Shown: positions 1 to 7,976, numbered from the stretch's first letter. The stretch: DNA of 42,527 nucleotides from Rikenellaceae bacterium (GCA_017425655.1 JAFPAT010000075.1:1-42527), one strand, 5' to 3'. Made by a program: numbers and translations. The notes: generated by a model from the letters alone, not told the origin.

Positions 1-819
1 AAATTCATCGAGTCGATTGCCCATATGTACGACCTGCGATTCTACACCGATCCCATTGAGCGTAAGGTATATATCGAGTCCGACAGCCAGATGGTCGATA
101 CCTCACGCGTGATCGATTGGAGCGATCGAATCATCGAGAGCCTGCCCATCGAGGTTTCGGATGCCTCGGAGGATGGAGCGCGCGAGATCTGCTATCGCTA
201 CCAGATTGGCGACGGCGCAGTGGGTCGCTACGACCAGCAGAATGAGGACTATTATGGGCAATGGAGTGGCTCGGTCGAGTCGCGTCTGGCACGCAAAGCG
301 GACCACACCAGCTGGAATCCGATGTTCGCACCGACAATCAACGTCTCAAATCTCTTTGCCCTTGCACCGTCGGTGTCGTTGCCACAGGTGGGCGACCGCG
401 ATGCCGATCAGGATGGAGAGTTGAACTTCCCGACAAAGATTCTGCTCTATTTAGGTATGCGAGCACTACCCGACGAGGAGCGTTGGGGCCTGTCCTCAAG
501 CCACTACCCTCTCTCGGCCTTTCATCTCGACGGCGAGTGTTCGCTCTGCTTCGAGGACCGCGACGATCAGACGGGTCTGCACAGCTACTACGATGCGCGT
601 TACAAACGAATGAACGAGGCACGACGAGCAACCCTATGGCTCGATCTCTCGGCGGCCGACCTGCTGCCGATCATCGAGACCGATGCCGACGGAATGGATC
701 TGCGCGCAGCCTACCGCCTCACCATCGGCGGCGAGCAGGGACTCTATCGTTTGGAGGCTGTCGAGGAGTTCCTACCCGAAAAGAATCAGGCGCGATGTCG
801 CTTTGTGCAGATTGTCTAA
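1..819 (+). CDS. Phage tail/baseplate-type protein, 5' end outside the window
   Basis: The frame is open from base 1 and reads KFIESIAH before the first ATG at 25, so this is probably the C-terminal part of a longer protein. Visible features are LRFYTDPIERKVYIES near the start, a central NFPTKILLYLGMRALP segment, then LCFEDRDDQTGLHSYY, and a beta-rich end (EQGLYRLEAVEEF). From memory this pattern matches the C-terminal domain of large tail or baseplate proteins of Bacteroidetes prophages; that is family recall, not a search. It lies directly upstream of the head genes on the same strand, 88 bp before the next gene, and belongs to the late operon. The exact virion position is unknown. Confidence 0.65.
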   Translation, partial: KFIESIAHMYDLRFYTDPIERKVYIESDSQMVDTSRVIDWSDRIIESLPIEVSDASEDGAREICYRYQIGDGAVGRYDQQNEDYYGQWSGSVESRLARKADHTSWNPMFAPTINVSNLFALAPSVSLPQVGDRDADQDGELNFPTKILLYLGMRALPDEERWGLSSSHYPLSAFHLDGECSLCFEDRDDQTGLHSYYDARYKRMNEARRATLWLDLSAADLLPIIETDADGMDLRAAYRLTIGGEQGLYRLEAVEEFLPEKNQARCRFVQIV

Positions 820-907
820 ACGGCGGGCGCACCTCTCGTTTGAGAATTCACCCTTGCCGCCACACACGCAACACAAAATCAAACCTAACAAACACCTCTT
901 CGGAACG

Positions 908-1192
908 ATGAAAGCCCACACAAAACCTCTCGAACACCTCCTCTCGGACCTCTGTCCGCCCTCGCGGACAAGGCGCATTGTCAATCGTTTGCTTACGGCA
1001 GATCTGCTCAACGTGAATCGTATGCGCAGCCTTGCCCTTGCCCTCTACGTGGCAGGCGAGGTCGATCGCGGCCGAGCCAAAACCGAGGCTCTGGAACAGG
1101 CCGCCTACGACTTCGGATGCTCCTACTCGACCGCCTGCCGAGATGTCTATGACCCTTCAATTCAACAAATTATCAAACAAATCAGAAAATGA
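908..1192 (+). CDS. Small helical phage protein of unknown function (94 aa)
   Basis: I do not recognise a named family. The protein is charged and mostly helical by eye, with an Arg-rich stretch (PPSRTRRIVNRLL) and a C-terminal segment (YDFGCSYSTACRDVYDPSIQ) that could be a small helix-turn-helix. Its stop overlaps the start of the prohead protease as ATGA, so the two are probably translationally coupled. An in-frame ATG exists upstream at 683, but it lies inside the tail gene; the start at 908 fits the 88-bp gap. A small DNA-binding or packaging-accessory role would suit the position but is a guess. Confidence 0.6.
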   Translation: MKAHTKPLEHLLSDLCPPSRTRRIVNRLLTADLLNVNRMRSLALALYVAGEVDRGRAKTEALEQAAYDFGCSYSTACRDVYDPSIQQIIKQIRK

Positions 1193-2061
1193 AAAATCTT
1201 TTTGAAATCAAATGCCTATCCCAAAGCGAGGCTGTGATCGACATCGAAGGCACGATCGGGATTGATCGCGCAGACGACACTCAACGCCGAGGAGTGGCAA
1301 GCTACGAAGCCTTCTCCGAGGCTCTCGAACAGATCAAAAACCTCGCTGTGGAGCGTATCACAGTCAATATCCGCTCGACGGGTGGCAGTGTCGCCGACGC
1401 TCTGCTCATCTATGACGCTCTCTGCGCAACCGATGCACAGATCACAACCCGCTGCCACGGCTACACAGCCTCGGCGGCAACGATCATCGCACAGGCCGCT
1501 TCGGAGGGTTGCCGCGAGATTATGTCCAACGCGCTCTATCTGATTCATCGCTCGGTGGGTGCGACCGAGGGCAATGCCGTCGAGTTGCAGCAGAGTCTTG
1601 ATCTGCTCTCGAAGACCGACGAGCGTCTGGCCGAAATCTATGCACAGCGTAGCGGTCGCACGAGCGAAGAGATCACCGCGCTGATGAACGAAAATGGCGG
1701 CAACGGTCGCTGGCTCACCCCTGCCGAGGCTCTCGAAGCAGGTCTGGTCGATCAGATCATCGAGGCAAAGGCCGAACGACGAACGATAAAGGCTCGCATT
1801 GTCGATGCCGCCGAGCGACTGATTTCGGCCCTGCGACCAACGGCCGATGAACCTATGCCGCGCGCCGTTTTGGATATCGAGGCGGCAGCCGTAGAGGCTC
1901 GTTCATCAGCCGCCGTAGAGCGTCTGCGCAGCGGTCAGGCTACGGCCGAGCCCACCTCGGTCGAGGCGACCGAAGATCCCTCGGATCGTGAGGCCGAAGA
2001 GAGTGCAAATGCCGCCTCATATTCGCGCGATGCGGATGCGCTGCGTGAAGCGAAATTCTAA
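1189..2061 (+). CDS. ClpP-like prohead (head maturation) protease with long C-terminal tail
   Basis: The fold signature is ClpP/S14: a glycine turn NIRSTGGSVADA (about residues 60-71), the nucleophile region GYTASAAT with Ser95, and LIHRS with His120. Phage members of this family cleave scaffold or capsid precursors during head maturation. Residues 1-200 cover the protease. Residues about 200-290 form an Ala/Glu/Arg-rich, probably helical and disordered tail, which might act as a built-in scaffold because no separate scaffold gene is visible before the capsid gene. The start overlaps the previous gene by 4 bases (ATGA). The major capsid gene follows after 96 bp, supporting the assignment. Confidence 0.85.
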   Translation: MKNLFEIKCLSQSEAVIDIEGTIGIDRADDTQRRGVASYEAFSEALEQIKNLAVERITVNIRSTGGSVADALLIYDALCATDAQITTRCHGYTASAATIIAQAASEGCREIMSNALYLIHRSVGATEGNAVELQQSLDLLSKTDERLAEIYAQRSGRTSEEITALMNENGGNGRWLTPAEALEAGLVDQIIEAKAERRTIKARIVDAAERLISALRPTADEPMPRAVLDIEAAAVEARSSAAVERLRSGQATAEPTSVEATEDPSDREAEESANAASYSRDADALREAKF

Positions 2062-2085
2062 CAACTGACACAAAGTGAAAACAGC

Positions 2086-2105
2086 AAAGAGGGCCCTCTT
2101 TTCTA
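2086..2105 (+). terminator. Weak palindromic hairpin between protease and capsid genes
   Basis: AAAGAGGGCCCTCTTT at 2086-2101 is a perfect palindrome that can fold as a short stem with a GGCC loop, followed by a short T-rich stretch. It may be a partial terminator or an mRNA-stabilising 5' hairpin that sets capsid above protease expression. The T-tract is short, so full termination is unlikely. Confidence 0.4.
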
Positions 2106-2157
2106 TCTATTAACCAATCCAAATTTTTCCAAAACCAACCAAAAACAGACAAAAACT

Positions 2158-3135
2158 ATGAGTAAATTGATCGAAAACCCCAAGACCTATTCGGGTCGTG
2201 AGCTCGAAAACATCTTCTTCCGTCCAATGCTGACAGGCCCCGACGCGCTGGATCTGGGTATCAAGGTGATGTACAATATGCCCGTACCCACCACCCTCAA
2301 CTTCTGGCGACGCAGTGGCGACATCTTGCAGCCCTACGGCACCGGCTGGACAGGCTCGACCGCCGCAGATCGCTACCAGAAGTCGATCGAGATGAGCAAG
2401 GTCAAGGCCGAGATCGGCTACTCGGCGGCAGACTACTTCTCGATGGTATTCGAGTTGATTACAAATCGTGCCGATGTAAATCTCGACGACCTCTCGGGCA
2501 CCGAGTTGGAGACGGCCGAGACCGAGCTCTTCCGTCAGGCAATCGCCGAGAGTATCCGCGCAACGATGTGGCTCGGTAATACCGACCGCTCGAACGGCTC
2601 GCTGGCAACCTTCAACGGTCTGCTCAAAGCTATCCACGCCGATAAGGATGAGATGGCAACCACAACCTTCACCGCCTCGAACATCTCTGACGACGGCTTC
2701 GTTGAGAGTATGTTGCGCCAGATGTTGGCCGATGCACCCGACGAGTTGCGTGCGTTGAAGTCGGAGGGTCAGTTGGCATTCTTCTGCTCGTCGGATATCT
2801 ATGCCGCCTACGAAAATTCGCTCGACAGCGTAGTTCTCGATGCCGCTTACGAGGCCAAGCAGAATGGTCGCGTAGGTCTGTCGATGCGCGGTATTCCGGT
2901 CATCGACCTGCAGTTGGGCAAATATCTGTCGGAAATCAACGACCTGCCCCGCTCGTTCGCAATCCTGACCGATCGCCGCAACTTGGCTCTGGCAGTCAAT
3001 ACTTCGGACTTCCCCGGCACCGAGATCCGTATGTGGTACAACCCCGACCTGATGGAGAATCGCCAGCGTGCAGTCTTTATGGCGGGTTGCGACTACCTGC
3101 TGCCCGAGTTGGTATCGTATGCTCACATTGAGTAA
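2158..3135 (+). CDS. Phage major capsid protein
   Basis: This 325-aa protein follows the prohead protease, as HK97-fold capsid genes usually do. Visible features fit a capsid subunit: an N-terminal arm, a mid-region rich in charged helices (ETAETELFRQAIAESIRATMWLG, residues about 120-145), and beta-rich stretches near the end (VFMAGCDYLLPELVSYAHIE). Similar proteins of about 320-340 aa are annotated as major capsid proteins in Bacteroidetes prophages. The next gene begins 2 bp after the stop. The call rests mainly on context and length; there is no catalytic motif to check. Confidence 0.75.
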   Translation: MSKLIENPKTYSGRELENIFFRPMLTGPDALDLGIKVMYNMPVPTTLNFWRRSGDILQPYGTGWTGSTAADRYQKSIEMSKVKAEIGYSAADYFSMVFELITNRADVNLDDLSGTELETAETELFRQAIAESIRATMWLGNTDRSNGSLATFNGLLKAIHADKDEMATTTFTASNISDDGFVESMLRQMLADAPDELRALKSEGQLAFFCSSDIYAAYENSLDSVVLDAAYEAKQNGRVGLSMRGIPVIDLQLGKYLSEINDLPRSFAILTDRRNLALAVNTSDFPGTEIRMWYNPDLMENRQRAVFMAGCDYLLPELVSYAHIE

Positions 3136-3137
3136 TT

Positions 3138-3644
3138 ATGGCGATCGAAACTCTCTACCCTGCGTGCGGCTCCCTTGTCGGGGGAGTCGCCGCACTTAAA
3201 ATGATTGATGCCGAACGTCTCGCCCTGCCCTCGTTCGAGGAGGATGCGAGAAGCTGTTCGATGCCCGAGGTGAGCGATGGCGGAGAGTGGGCTACGGTGG
3301 CTTTCGTTGATGGCAGCTGCTCCTACACCCAGAAGGTGAGCTATCGCAGTCAATTGCCCGAAGTGAGGCATACACTTCGCTTCACGCTACCAGACAATGA
3401 GCCCTCGCAGCGATTTGTCGCACAGCTCGAAGAGGCATCGCGCAACACAGGTATCGTCGCCATCGTAACACTCCAAAATCAACGACAATTGCTCGTCGCA
3501 CTCTCGCCCGCGTTAGGAACAGAGCAACCACTGCGATTGGTCGAAACGACGATCTCGACCAACACAAAACGCGAGGATCGTCGCACGATTGAGGTGCAGT
3601 TAGAGTGCTGCACGGAGTGCTGCGCAGCAACTATTAACATCTAA
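3138..3644 (+). CDS. Phage structural protein of unknown role, Cys-rich end (168 aa)
   Basis: I cannot name the family. By eye it is beta-rich (WATVAFVDGSCSYTQKVSYRS, then HTLRFTLPD), with sequence like a tail tube, decoration or completion protein. It sits 2 bp after the capsid gene and 17 bp before the portal gene, so a virion role is likely. The C-terminus holds two vicinal cysteine pairs (LECCTECCAATINI), unusual for a cytoplasmically assembled particle; they could bind metal or cross-link subunits. Confidence is good that it is a real gene and low for its function. Confidence 0.6.
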   Translation: MAIETLYPACGSLVGGVAALKMIDAERLALPSFEEDARSCSMPEVSDGGEWATVAFVDGSCSYTQKVSYRSQLPEVRHTLRFTLPDNEPSQRFVAQLEEASRNTGIVAIVTLQNQRQLLVALSPALGTEQPLRLVETTISTNTKREDRRTIEVQLECCTECCAATINI

Positions 3645-3661
3645 AAATCAACGCATTTCAT

Positions 3662-4876
3662 ATGATTAATCAGAAACCGAAAATACTTGCCGCTGCCGAG
3701 CGTCCCGACCCCTATTTCGCTATCGGCAAGCGCATTTCGAGCGATAAATTCTGGCGTTGGGGCGACGATAATCTGCTACCTGCGGCGTTGGCTCTGATGT
3801 CGCGCCGTTCGACCACGCATCGCCGCATCATCAACGACAAGGCGGACTACATTTCGGGCAAGGGATTCAACTACGACCGCTCGAATCGTCTGCTCGGAGC
3901 CTTTGTCGAGCGCGTGAATGGCGCAGGCGACTCGCTCCGACAACTGCTCAACCGCGTGGCTTTCGACAAATCGCTCTTCGGAAATGCCTTCGTGGAGGTT
4001 GTAACCGATGCTGACCACTCGTTCCTCTCGCTCTACCACCACGACGCATCGCACTGCCGCCTTGCACGCGACAATGGCCACGTGTTGCTGCATCACGACT
4101 GGGCACACTTCAACGCAAAGGAGGCCCGCACCTTGCCGCTCTACCCCTCGTTCGAGGCCGATGAAGGAGGTCTGTTGCGAGCGATGATCCACTACAAGGA
4201 TTACGAGCCGATGTTCTCGCACTATGGCGTACCGCCCTACATCGCGGGTATGAATGTTTCGGCAATCGCCTATAAGACAGATCGTTGGAATATCTCGCGT
4301 CTGGACAATTCATTCCAATTGTCGGGTGTAATGATGCTCGATGCCGGCATCGACGACGAGCAGACGGCCTACGATCTGGTGCGCCGCGCCGAGCGACGTT
4401 TTGCAGGCTCGCCCGGTCAGGTGATGTTCGTAATTCGCGATGGCGCTGGCGACGACAACTCGCGCTTTATCCCCATCGGGTCGGCCAACGATGGCGACTG
4501 GACCGAGCTGCACAGTCAGGCGACGGGCGACATTGTGGTTGCCCATTCGTGGTTCCGTGCGTTGAGTGGTCTGGACTACTCGTCGGGATTCAATGCCGAC
4601 CGCATTTTGCACGAATACGAGGTGGCTCTCAACACCGTAATCCTCGCCGAGCAGGCCGAGTTGATGGAGCCGATCGAGGAGTTGATGCACTCGATTTTGG
4701 GGCTTGACACCTCATCGTTGCAGATTGTCAATCGCCCGCCGACCAAAGCCAAGCCGCTCTATATGCGCGTTTGGGAGGCTCGCAAGGCCGATGGATTGGA
4801 CTACGACCCCGAGGCCGAAGATGAGCAGCCATTCTTGGCGCAGATCACAAAGTATAACCTACGAAACATCGACTAA
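3662..4876 (+). CDS. Phage portal protein
   Basis: The 404-aa protein has the layout of PBSX/HK97-type portals of this phylum: an N-terminal FWRWGDDNLLPAALALM segment, then HRRIINDKADYISGKGFN (about residues 53-70), a beta-rich centre around FGNAFVEVV, and the region SGLDYSSGFNADRILHEYEVALNTVI that forms the wing-to-stem helices. Portals form the dodecameric vertex for DNA packaging. It lies downstream of the capsid gene rather than upstream, which is unusual. The next gene, a probable head-tail adaptor, begins 15 bp after the stop. No terminase gene is in the window. Confidence 0.75.
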   Translation: MINQKPKILAAAERPDPYFAIGKRISSDKFWRWGDDNLLPAALALMSRRSTTHRRIINDKADYISGKGFNYDRSNRLLGAFVERVNGAGDSLRQLLNRVAFDKSLFGNAFVEVVTDADHSFLSLYHHDASHCRLARDNGHVLLHHDWAHFNAKEARTLPLYPSFEADEGGLLRAMIHYKDYEPMFSHYGVPPYIAGMNVSAIAYKTDRWNISRLDNSFQLSGVMMLDAGIDDEQTAYDLVRRAERRFAGSPGQVMFVIRDGAGDDNSRFIPIGSANDGDWTELHSQATGDIVVAHSWFRALSGLDYSSGFNADRILHEYEVALNTVILAEQAELMEPIEELMHSILGLDTSSLQIVNRPPTKAKPLYMRVWEARKADGLDYDPEAEDEQPFLAQITKYNLRNID

Positions 4877-4891
4877 CACCCCAAAAAAACT

Positions 4892-5359
4892 ATGCAAAAT
4901 CTCATTTCACCCGACGAGGTTGTTGCCTCGGCCTTTGCGCCACTCGACCACATCACTCCCGAACAGATCAGTCCGCTGACCATTGCCGTTGCGCAGGAGC
5001 GATTTATCGTTCCTGTGCTGGGCGAGAAGATGGTTGCAGCGATGCTCGCGGGCAGCTATTCGGAGTTGGTTGATGAGTGGGTCGCGCCTGCGCTGGCACT
5101 CTACACGCGCGTATTGATGATGCCGATGCTCGCTATGCGTGCAGGTGCCGCAGGCGTTGTCAAGGCGGGAAATCAATACCTCGATGCCGCCACCGAGATC
5201 GAACTGCGTGCCGCACGTCGCGAGGCTCTCACACGCGCCGCGACACTGCTACGCAAAGCCGTAAAAACGATCGAGGAGAACGCTGCCGACTACCCCGAAT
5301 ACAACCCCGCAGAGAACATCTGGAACAGTTGCCGCACCGATGGCGGCGTGGTGCTGTAA
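4892..5359 (+). CDS. Probable phage head-tail adaptor (DUF6712-like)
   Basis: This 155-aa protein is largely helical and opens with ISPDEVVASAFAPLDHITPEQI, followed by AQERFIVPVLGEKMVAAML. A short helical protein with an IIPxLG-type motif directly after the portal is typical of the Bacteroidetes DUF6712 family, which I recall as occupying the head-tail connector position. The C-terminal half contains a charged helix (EIELRAARREALTRAATLLRK is split here by description: residues about 110-130). It is 15 bp from the portal gene and 50 bp from the holin gene. Confidence 0.55.
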   Translation: MQNLISPDEVVASAFAPLDHITPEQISPLTIAVAQERFIVPVLGEKMVAAMLAGSYSELVDEWVAPALALYTRVLMMPMLAMRAGAAGVVKAGNQYLDAATEIELRAARREALTRAATLLRKAVKTIEENAADYPEYNPAENIWNSCRTDGGVVL

Positions 5360-5409
5360 TAAGAGCCCTTTGTTAAAAGTAAAACCGAACTGCGAACACT
5401 AACAACTCT

Positions 5410-5874
5410 ATGGAAAACACCCTTGTCAAACTCTTTTTCGGCCTCTTTTCGGCCATCGTCGGCATCTTCTCGCCGATCATCGGGCTCGTTTGTTGCGCCA
5501 TAACCTTCGTAGCGGTCGATTTCCTGACGGGAGTGATCGCCTCACGCCACCGCGCCGCACGTCTCGGCGAGGCGTGGAGCTTCGAGAGTCGCCGCGCGTG
5601 GGACACCATTCGCAAGTTGACCGTCATCATCGTCGGCATCGCTCTGGCTTGGCTCATCGACTCGATGATTCTCGACTTCGCACACCTACGTCTGGCAAAT
5701 CTCTTTACCGGCTTTGTCTGTGGCGTTGAGCTGTGGAGCTTCCTCGAAAATGGCGCAGAGGTCTGCAACTACCCGCCCTTCCGTTGGCTCAAACAGTTTA
5801 TGTCAAAACAGCTCTCTTCGACACTCGGAGAGCAGATCTCGGAGCACTATGAAGACTCTAAACCCACAGCGTAG
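5410..5874 (+). CDS. Phage holin-family membrane protein
   Basis: The 154-aa protein has three to four hydrophobic segments: residues about 5-20, 21-42 (CCAITFVAVDFLTGVIASR), 66-84 (LTVIIVGIALAWLIDSMIL) and 92-106. The VDFLTGVIA motif after the second segment is characteristic of the Phage_holin_4/Cph1-type holin family. Holins permeabilise the inner membrane at the end of the lytic cycle. It overlaps the following gene by 26 bp, forming a compact lysis module at the end of the late operon. Confidence 0.75.
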   Translation: MENTLVKLFFGLFSAIVGIFSPIIGLVCCAITFVAVDFLTGVIASRHRAARLGEAWSFESRRAWDTIRKLTVIIVGIALAWLIDSMILDFAHLRLANLFTGFVCGVELWSFLENGAEVCNYPPFRWLKQFMSKQLSSTLGEQISEHYEDSKPTA

Positions 5875-6349
5875 CAACTCCGCGCAACCGAAAAACTCGT
5901 GCCCGAGAACCTTTCGCATCAAAAACTCGCGCCCACTCTCGCGTGCCGAGCGCAACCGCAACCCCGGCAATATCCGCCGTTCGGGCGTGCGCTTTCGCGG
6001 CGAGCGACAACCCTCAATCGACCCCTCGTTCAAGGAGTTCGAGAGCGATGAGTGGGGCTACCGCGCGATGTTCGTGGTGATGGAGTCCTACCGTCGTCGC
6101 TATGCGATCGACACGCTGCGCGGGATCATCTCGCGTTGGGCTCCGCCGACCGAGAACGATACACAGAGCTACATCCGTTTCGTCAGCGAACGTGCGGCGA
6201 TCGAAGCTGATGCGCAACTCCTTCCTCGCGATGTACGACTGCGAGCCGTAGCCGAGGCAATGAGCCGCTTCGAACGCGGCCACGAACCCTCGCCCGAACA
6301 ACTCGCCTCGCTCGATCGCGGTTGGCAACTCTTTTTGAAAGATTATTGA
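5849..6349 (+). CDS. P5-like phage structural/lysin protein
   Basis: The protein carries RNRNPGNIRRSGVRFRGE (residues about 38-55), FKEFESDEWGYRAMFVVMES and GIISRWAPPTENDTQSYIRFV. This set matches proteins annotated in Bacteroides as structural protein P5, related to virion-associated peptidoglycan-degrading enzymes. The ATG at 5849 is chosen because it gives a 166-aa protein of the usual form overlapping the holin gene by 26 bp; the in-frame ATG at 5714 would lie deep inside the holin gene. The first 35 residues are basic and low in complexity. It is the last gene before the phage terminator. Confidence 0.7.
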   Translation: MKTLNPQRSNSAQPKNSCPRTFRIKNSRPLSRAERNRNPGNIRRSGVRFRGERQPSIDPSFKEFESDEWGYRAMFVVMESYRRRYAIDTLRGIISRWAPPTENDTQSYIRFVSERAAIEADAQLLPRDVRLRAVAEAMSRFERGHEPSPEQLASLDRGWQLFLKDY

Positions 6350-6579
6350 TTTTTCTGACGATTCGACACTTCGCAACACAAAAAAAGCTCTCAATCATCA
6401 AGATCTGTCGCAAAACTTGAACGCCTCGAACTATCGCGAAATTATCTTGAAAAATCTTTGAATTTTTTTGAGAGCCCTATGCGATTTTTTTCGAAGTCCC
6501 TTAAAATTTTCTTCAAAAAAAGGCTCGAAAACTCTCTTCGAGGAGCAACGACGCTCCGACGAAATTTGCTTGTCAATTC
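6350..6579. other. AT-rich intergenic stretch after the phage genes
   Basis: No gene is seen here. The stretch is AT-rich with several A and T runs. An 8-base inverted repeat (GCTCTCAA at 6387-6394, TTGAGAGC at 6468-6475) has a loop of about 73 bases, too long for a clear terminator. It is the likely zone for the right prophage boundary, but the attachment core cannot be found without the left end. Confidence 0.4.
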
Positions 6580-6622
6580 CACCCCGATTGCACCTTTTGG
6601 GTTGCAGTCGGGGTGCTTTTTT
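6580..6622 (+). terminator. Strong intrinsic terminator of the phage late operon
   Basis: Arms 6580-6592 and 6603-6615 form a 13-bp stem with one G-U wobble and a 10-base loop, followed by CTTTTTTA. The T-tract is only on the + strand, so it ends transcripts coming from the phage genes. Confidence 0.85.
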
Positions 6623-6693
6623 ATGAAATTGATTAAAAATCGGAACTTCAACGAACAACCATTTTAGTACAACAAAACGCCTATTTTGACCAA

Positions 6694-6800
6694 CGAAAAA
6701 GTCCCCTGCGATTCACATCGAAGGGGACTGGGGATTAGGTTAGTTAGGTTAATGAGTCGTGTCGGCAACTCCAAAAATTGAGCGCTTCCACGGTATTTTC
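6694..6800 (-). ncRNA. Candidate small RNA of about 105 nt, promoter to terminator
   Basis: On the - strand a promoter at 6806-6837 (TTTG, 20-base spacer, TATATTTG) predicts a start near 6800. About 70 bases downstream comes an intrinsic terminator at 6696-6729. No open reading frame of sensible length lies between them. The body contains a repeated pyrimidine-purine motif, CCTAACTAACCTAAT (about 6735-6750). I cannot match it to a known family such as 6S, tmRNA or SRP RNA by eye. It lies about 190 bp downstream of the araC-type gene on the same strand, so it could also be a processed or independent 3' product of that transcript. Confidence 0.55.
6696..6729 (-). terminator. Intrinsic terminator of the candidate small RNA
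   Basis: AGTCCCCT (6700-6707) pairs with AGGGGACT (6722-6729). Inside, CGAT pairs with ATCG around a TCAC loop. On the - strand the stem is followed by TTTTTCG. It may also stop read-through from the AraC-type gene. Confidence 0.8.
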
Positions 6801-6805
6801 TGTTA

Positions 6806-6837
6806 CAAATATAATGGATGAAAATCGTAAATCCAAA
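6806..6837 (-). promoter_or_regulatory. Bacteroidetes-type promoter for the candidate small RNA
   Basis: On the - strand TTTG (6837-6834) is followed by a 20-base spacer and TATATTTG (6813-6806). Both boxes match the Bacteroidetes primary sigma consensus exactly. Confidence 0.7.
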
Positions 6838-6992
6838 TTTTTAGTGATATTTTTTCTTATAGATTGTTACTTTTTATCCTCACGAATACTACAATCAAAT
6901 AAAATAAAAATAATGTTTTCACTATTTCGTAAGACCTTTGAACAAAAAATAAAACAAACATTTGTACTTTTTTATTCTCTCTCATCCCCCTC

Positions 6993-7976
6993 TTAAATAC
7001 CCGCGGCAAGTGCTCCTTCGAGCGTTTGACCCGACTCGTTTTCATCGAAACCAACCACCTTCGACAGCTCCGCGCACCCCATCGCGCGAGGCTCGGCGTG
7101 CTCATCTCTGACACTCGCCTGCTGGTGGTGGCGATAACCCGCAGGCGTATATTCGTAGGCCTTCTTAAAGAGTTTGATAAAGTGCGACGTATTGGGAAAT
7201 CCGCACTCCAAACCAATCTCCGAGATCGATTTATTCGACGAGATGAGCAACAATCGCGCGTGCATCAATCGCTGCTTGATAAACCAACGGTGTGGCGGCT
7301 CGAAGAAGTGTCGTTTGAACTCCTTTTTGAACGAGGTGAGCGAACGGTTGCACAGTCGCGCCAACTCCTCAATCGGAATATCTTCAAAGATGTGCGTGTA
7401 GATAATCTGCTCGAAGCTCTCTTTGCCCGTATCGGCATTCTCCATCACCTTGCTCTTAATGCAGCAGTCCTCCTGCGAAACAATCAGGTAGATCAACTCG
7501 GTCATTTTCAGATTCTCGGCCGTCTCGTCGTGGTTGAACAGCTCGTCTTTGATATACTGGTTGGTCGTCAGGAAGAAATTGCGCACGCTGCTCGTCGTCG
7601 TATCGACCACAAACGAGTGTTCGCGACAACGCTCGCACGAGTGGTTGTTCGAGATATTCATGTGGTAGGTGATGCTCAATTGCGAAAGTATGGTCGCCAA
7701 CTGCGCGGGCGTATAATAGAATACAATCTGTTCAAAGGGGCGATTCTCCTCGGGCAGATCCTCTATATAGTGGTTTCCGGTCGCAAGGAAGAAGATATCA
7801 CCACGCGCAACCTCCTTGCGCACATCGCCCGAATAGATAAACTTTTTACCACGCAACACCATACCGATACCGTTACGAGATAGATTTTGAGATTGGATGC
7901 CGTTACGATACGGTTGAACGTACTTGGCAATGACGGGCTGCTGCACCGCAGAAGGATAGTTATTGACCATAAGCAT
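6993..7976 (-). CDS. AraC-family transcriptional regulator
   Basis: The last 100 residues before the tail hold the two-helix-turn-helix AraC DNA-binding domain: IPIEELARLCNRSLTSFKKE, then a linker and SISEIGLECGFPNTSHFIKLFKKAY followed by TPAGYR (residue ranges about 220-315). The N-terminal 200 residues are a probable cupin-like sensing domain (GDIFFLATGNHYI). The start at 7976 (MLMVNNYP) is chosen because a consensus promoter lies at 8060-8090, inside the longer frame that opens at 8099. After the HTH there is an unconserved 45-residue tail (from about residue 285). No metabolic partner gene is adjacent, so the target and inducer are unknown. Confidence 0.85.
   Translation of the reverse strand: MLMVNNYPSAVQQPVIAKYVQPYRNGIQSQNLSRNGIGMVLRGKKFIYSGDVRKEVARGDIFFLATGNHYIEDLPEENRPFEQIVFYYTPAQLATILSQLSITYHMNISNNHSCERCREHSFVVDTTTSSVRNFFLTTNQYIKDELFNHDETAENLKMTELIYLIVSQEDCCIKSKVMENADTGKESFEQIIYTHIFEDIPIEELARLCNRSLTSFKKEFKRHFFEPPHRWFIKQRLMHARLLLISSNKSISEIGLECGFPNTSHFIKLFKKAYEYTPAGYRHHQQASVRDEHAEPRAMGCAELSKVVGFDENESGQTLEGALAAGI

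Noticed and set aside
683-907. Longer start for the 94-aa phage gene
   Set aside because: The extension lies inside the tail gene and gives an unlikely Ser/Arg-rich peptide. The ATG at 908 after the intergenic gap is preferred.
2110-3126. 338-codon open frame on the - strand
   Set aside because: It is antisense to the major capsid gene and has no plausible domain.
5714-5848. Longer start for the P5-like gene
   Set aside because: The extension overlaps the holin gene by over 150 bp and reads as an antisense-like low-complexity peptide. The ATG at 5849 gives the normal family length.
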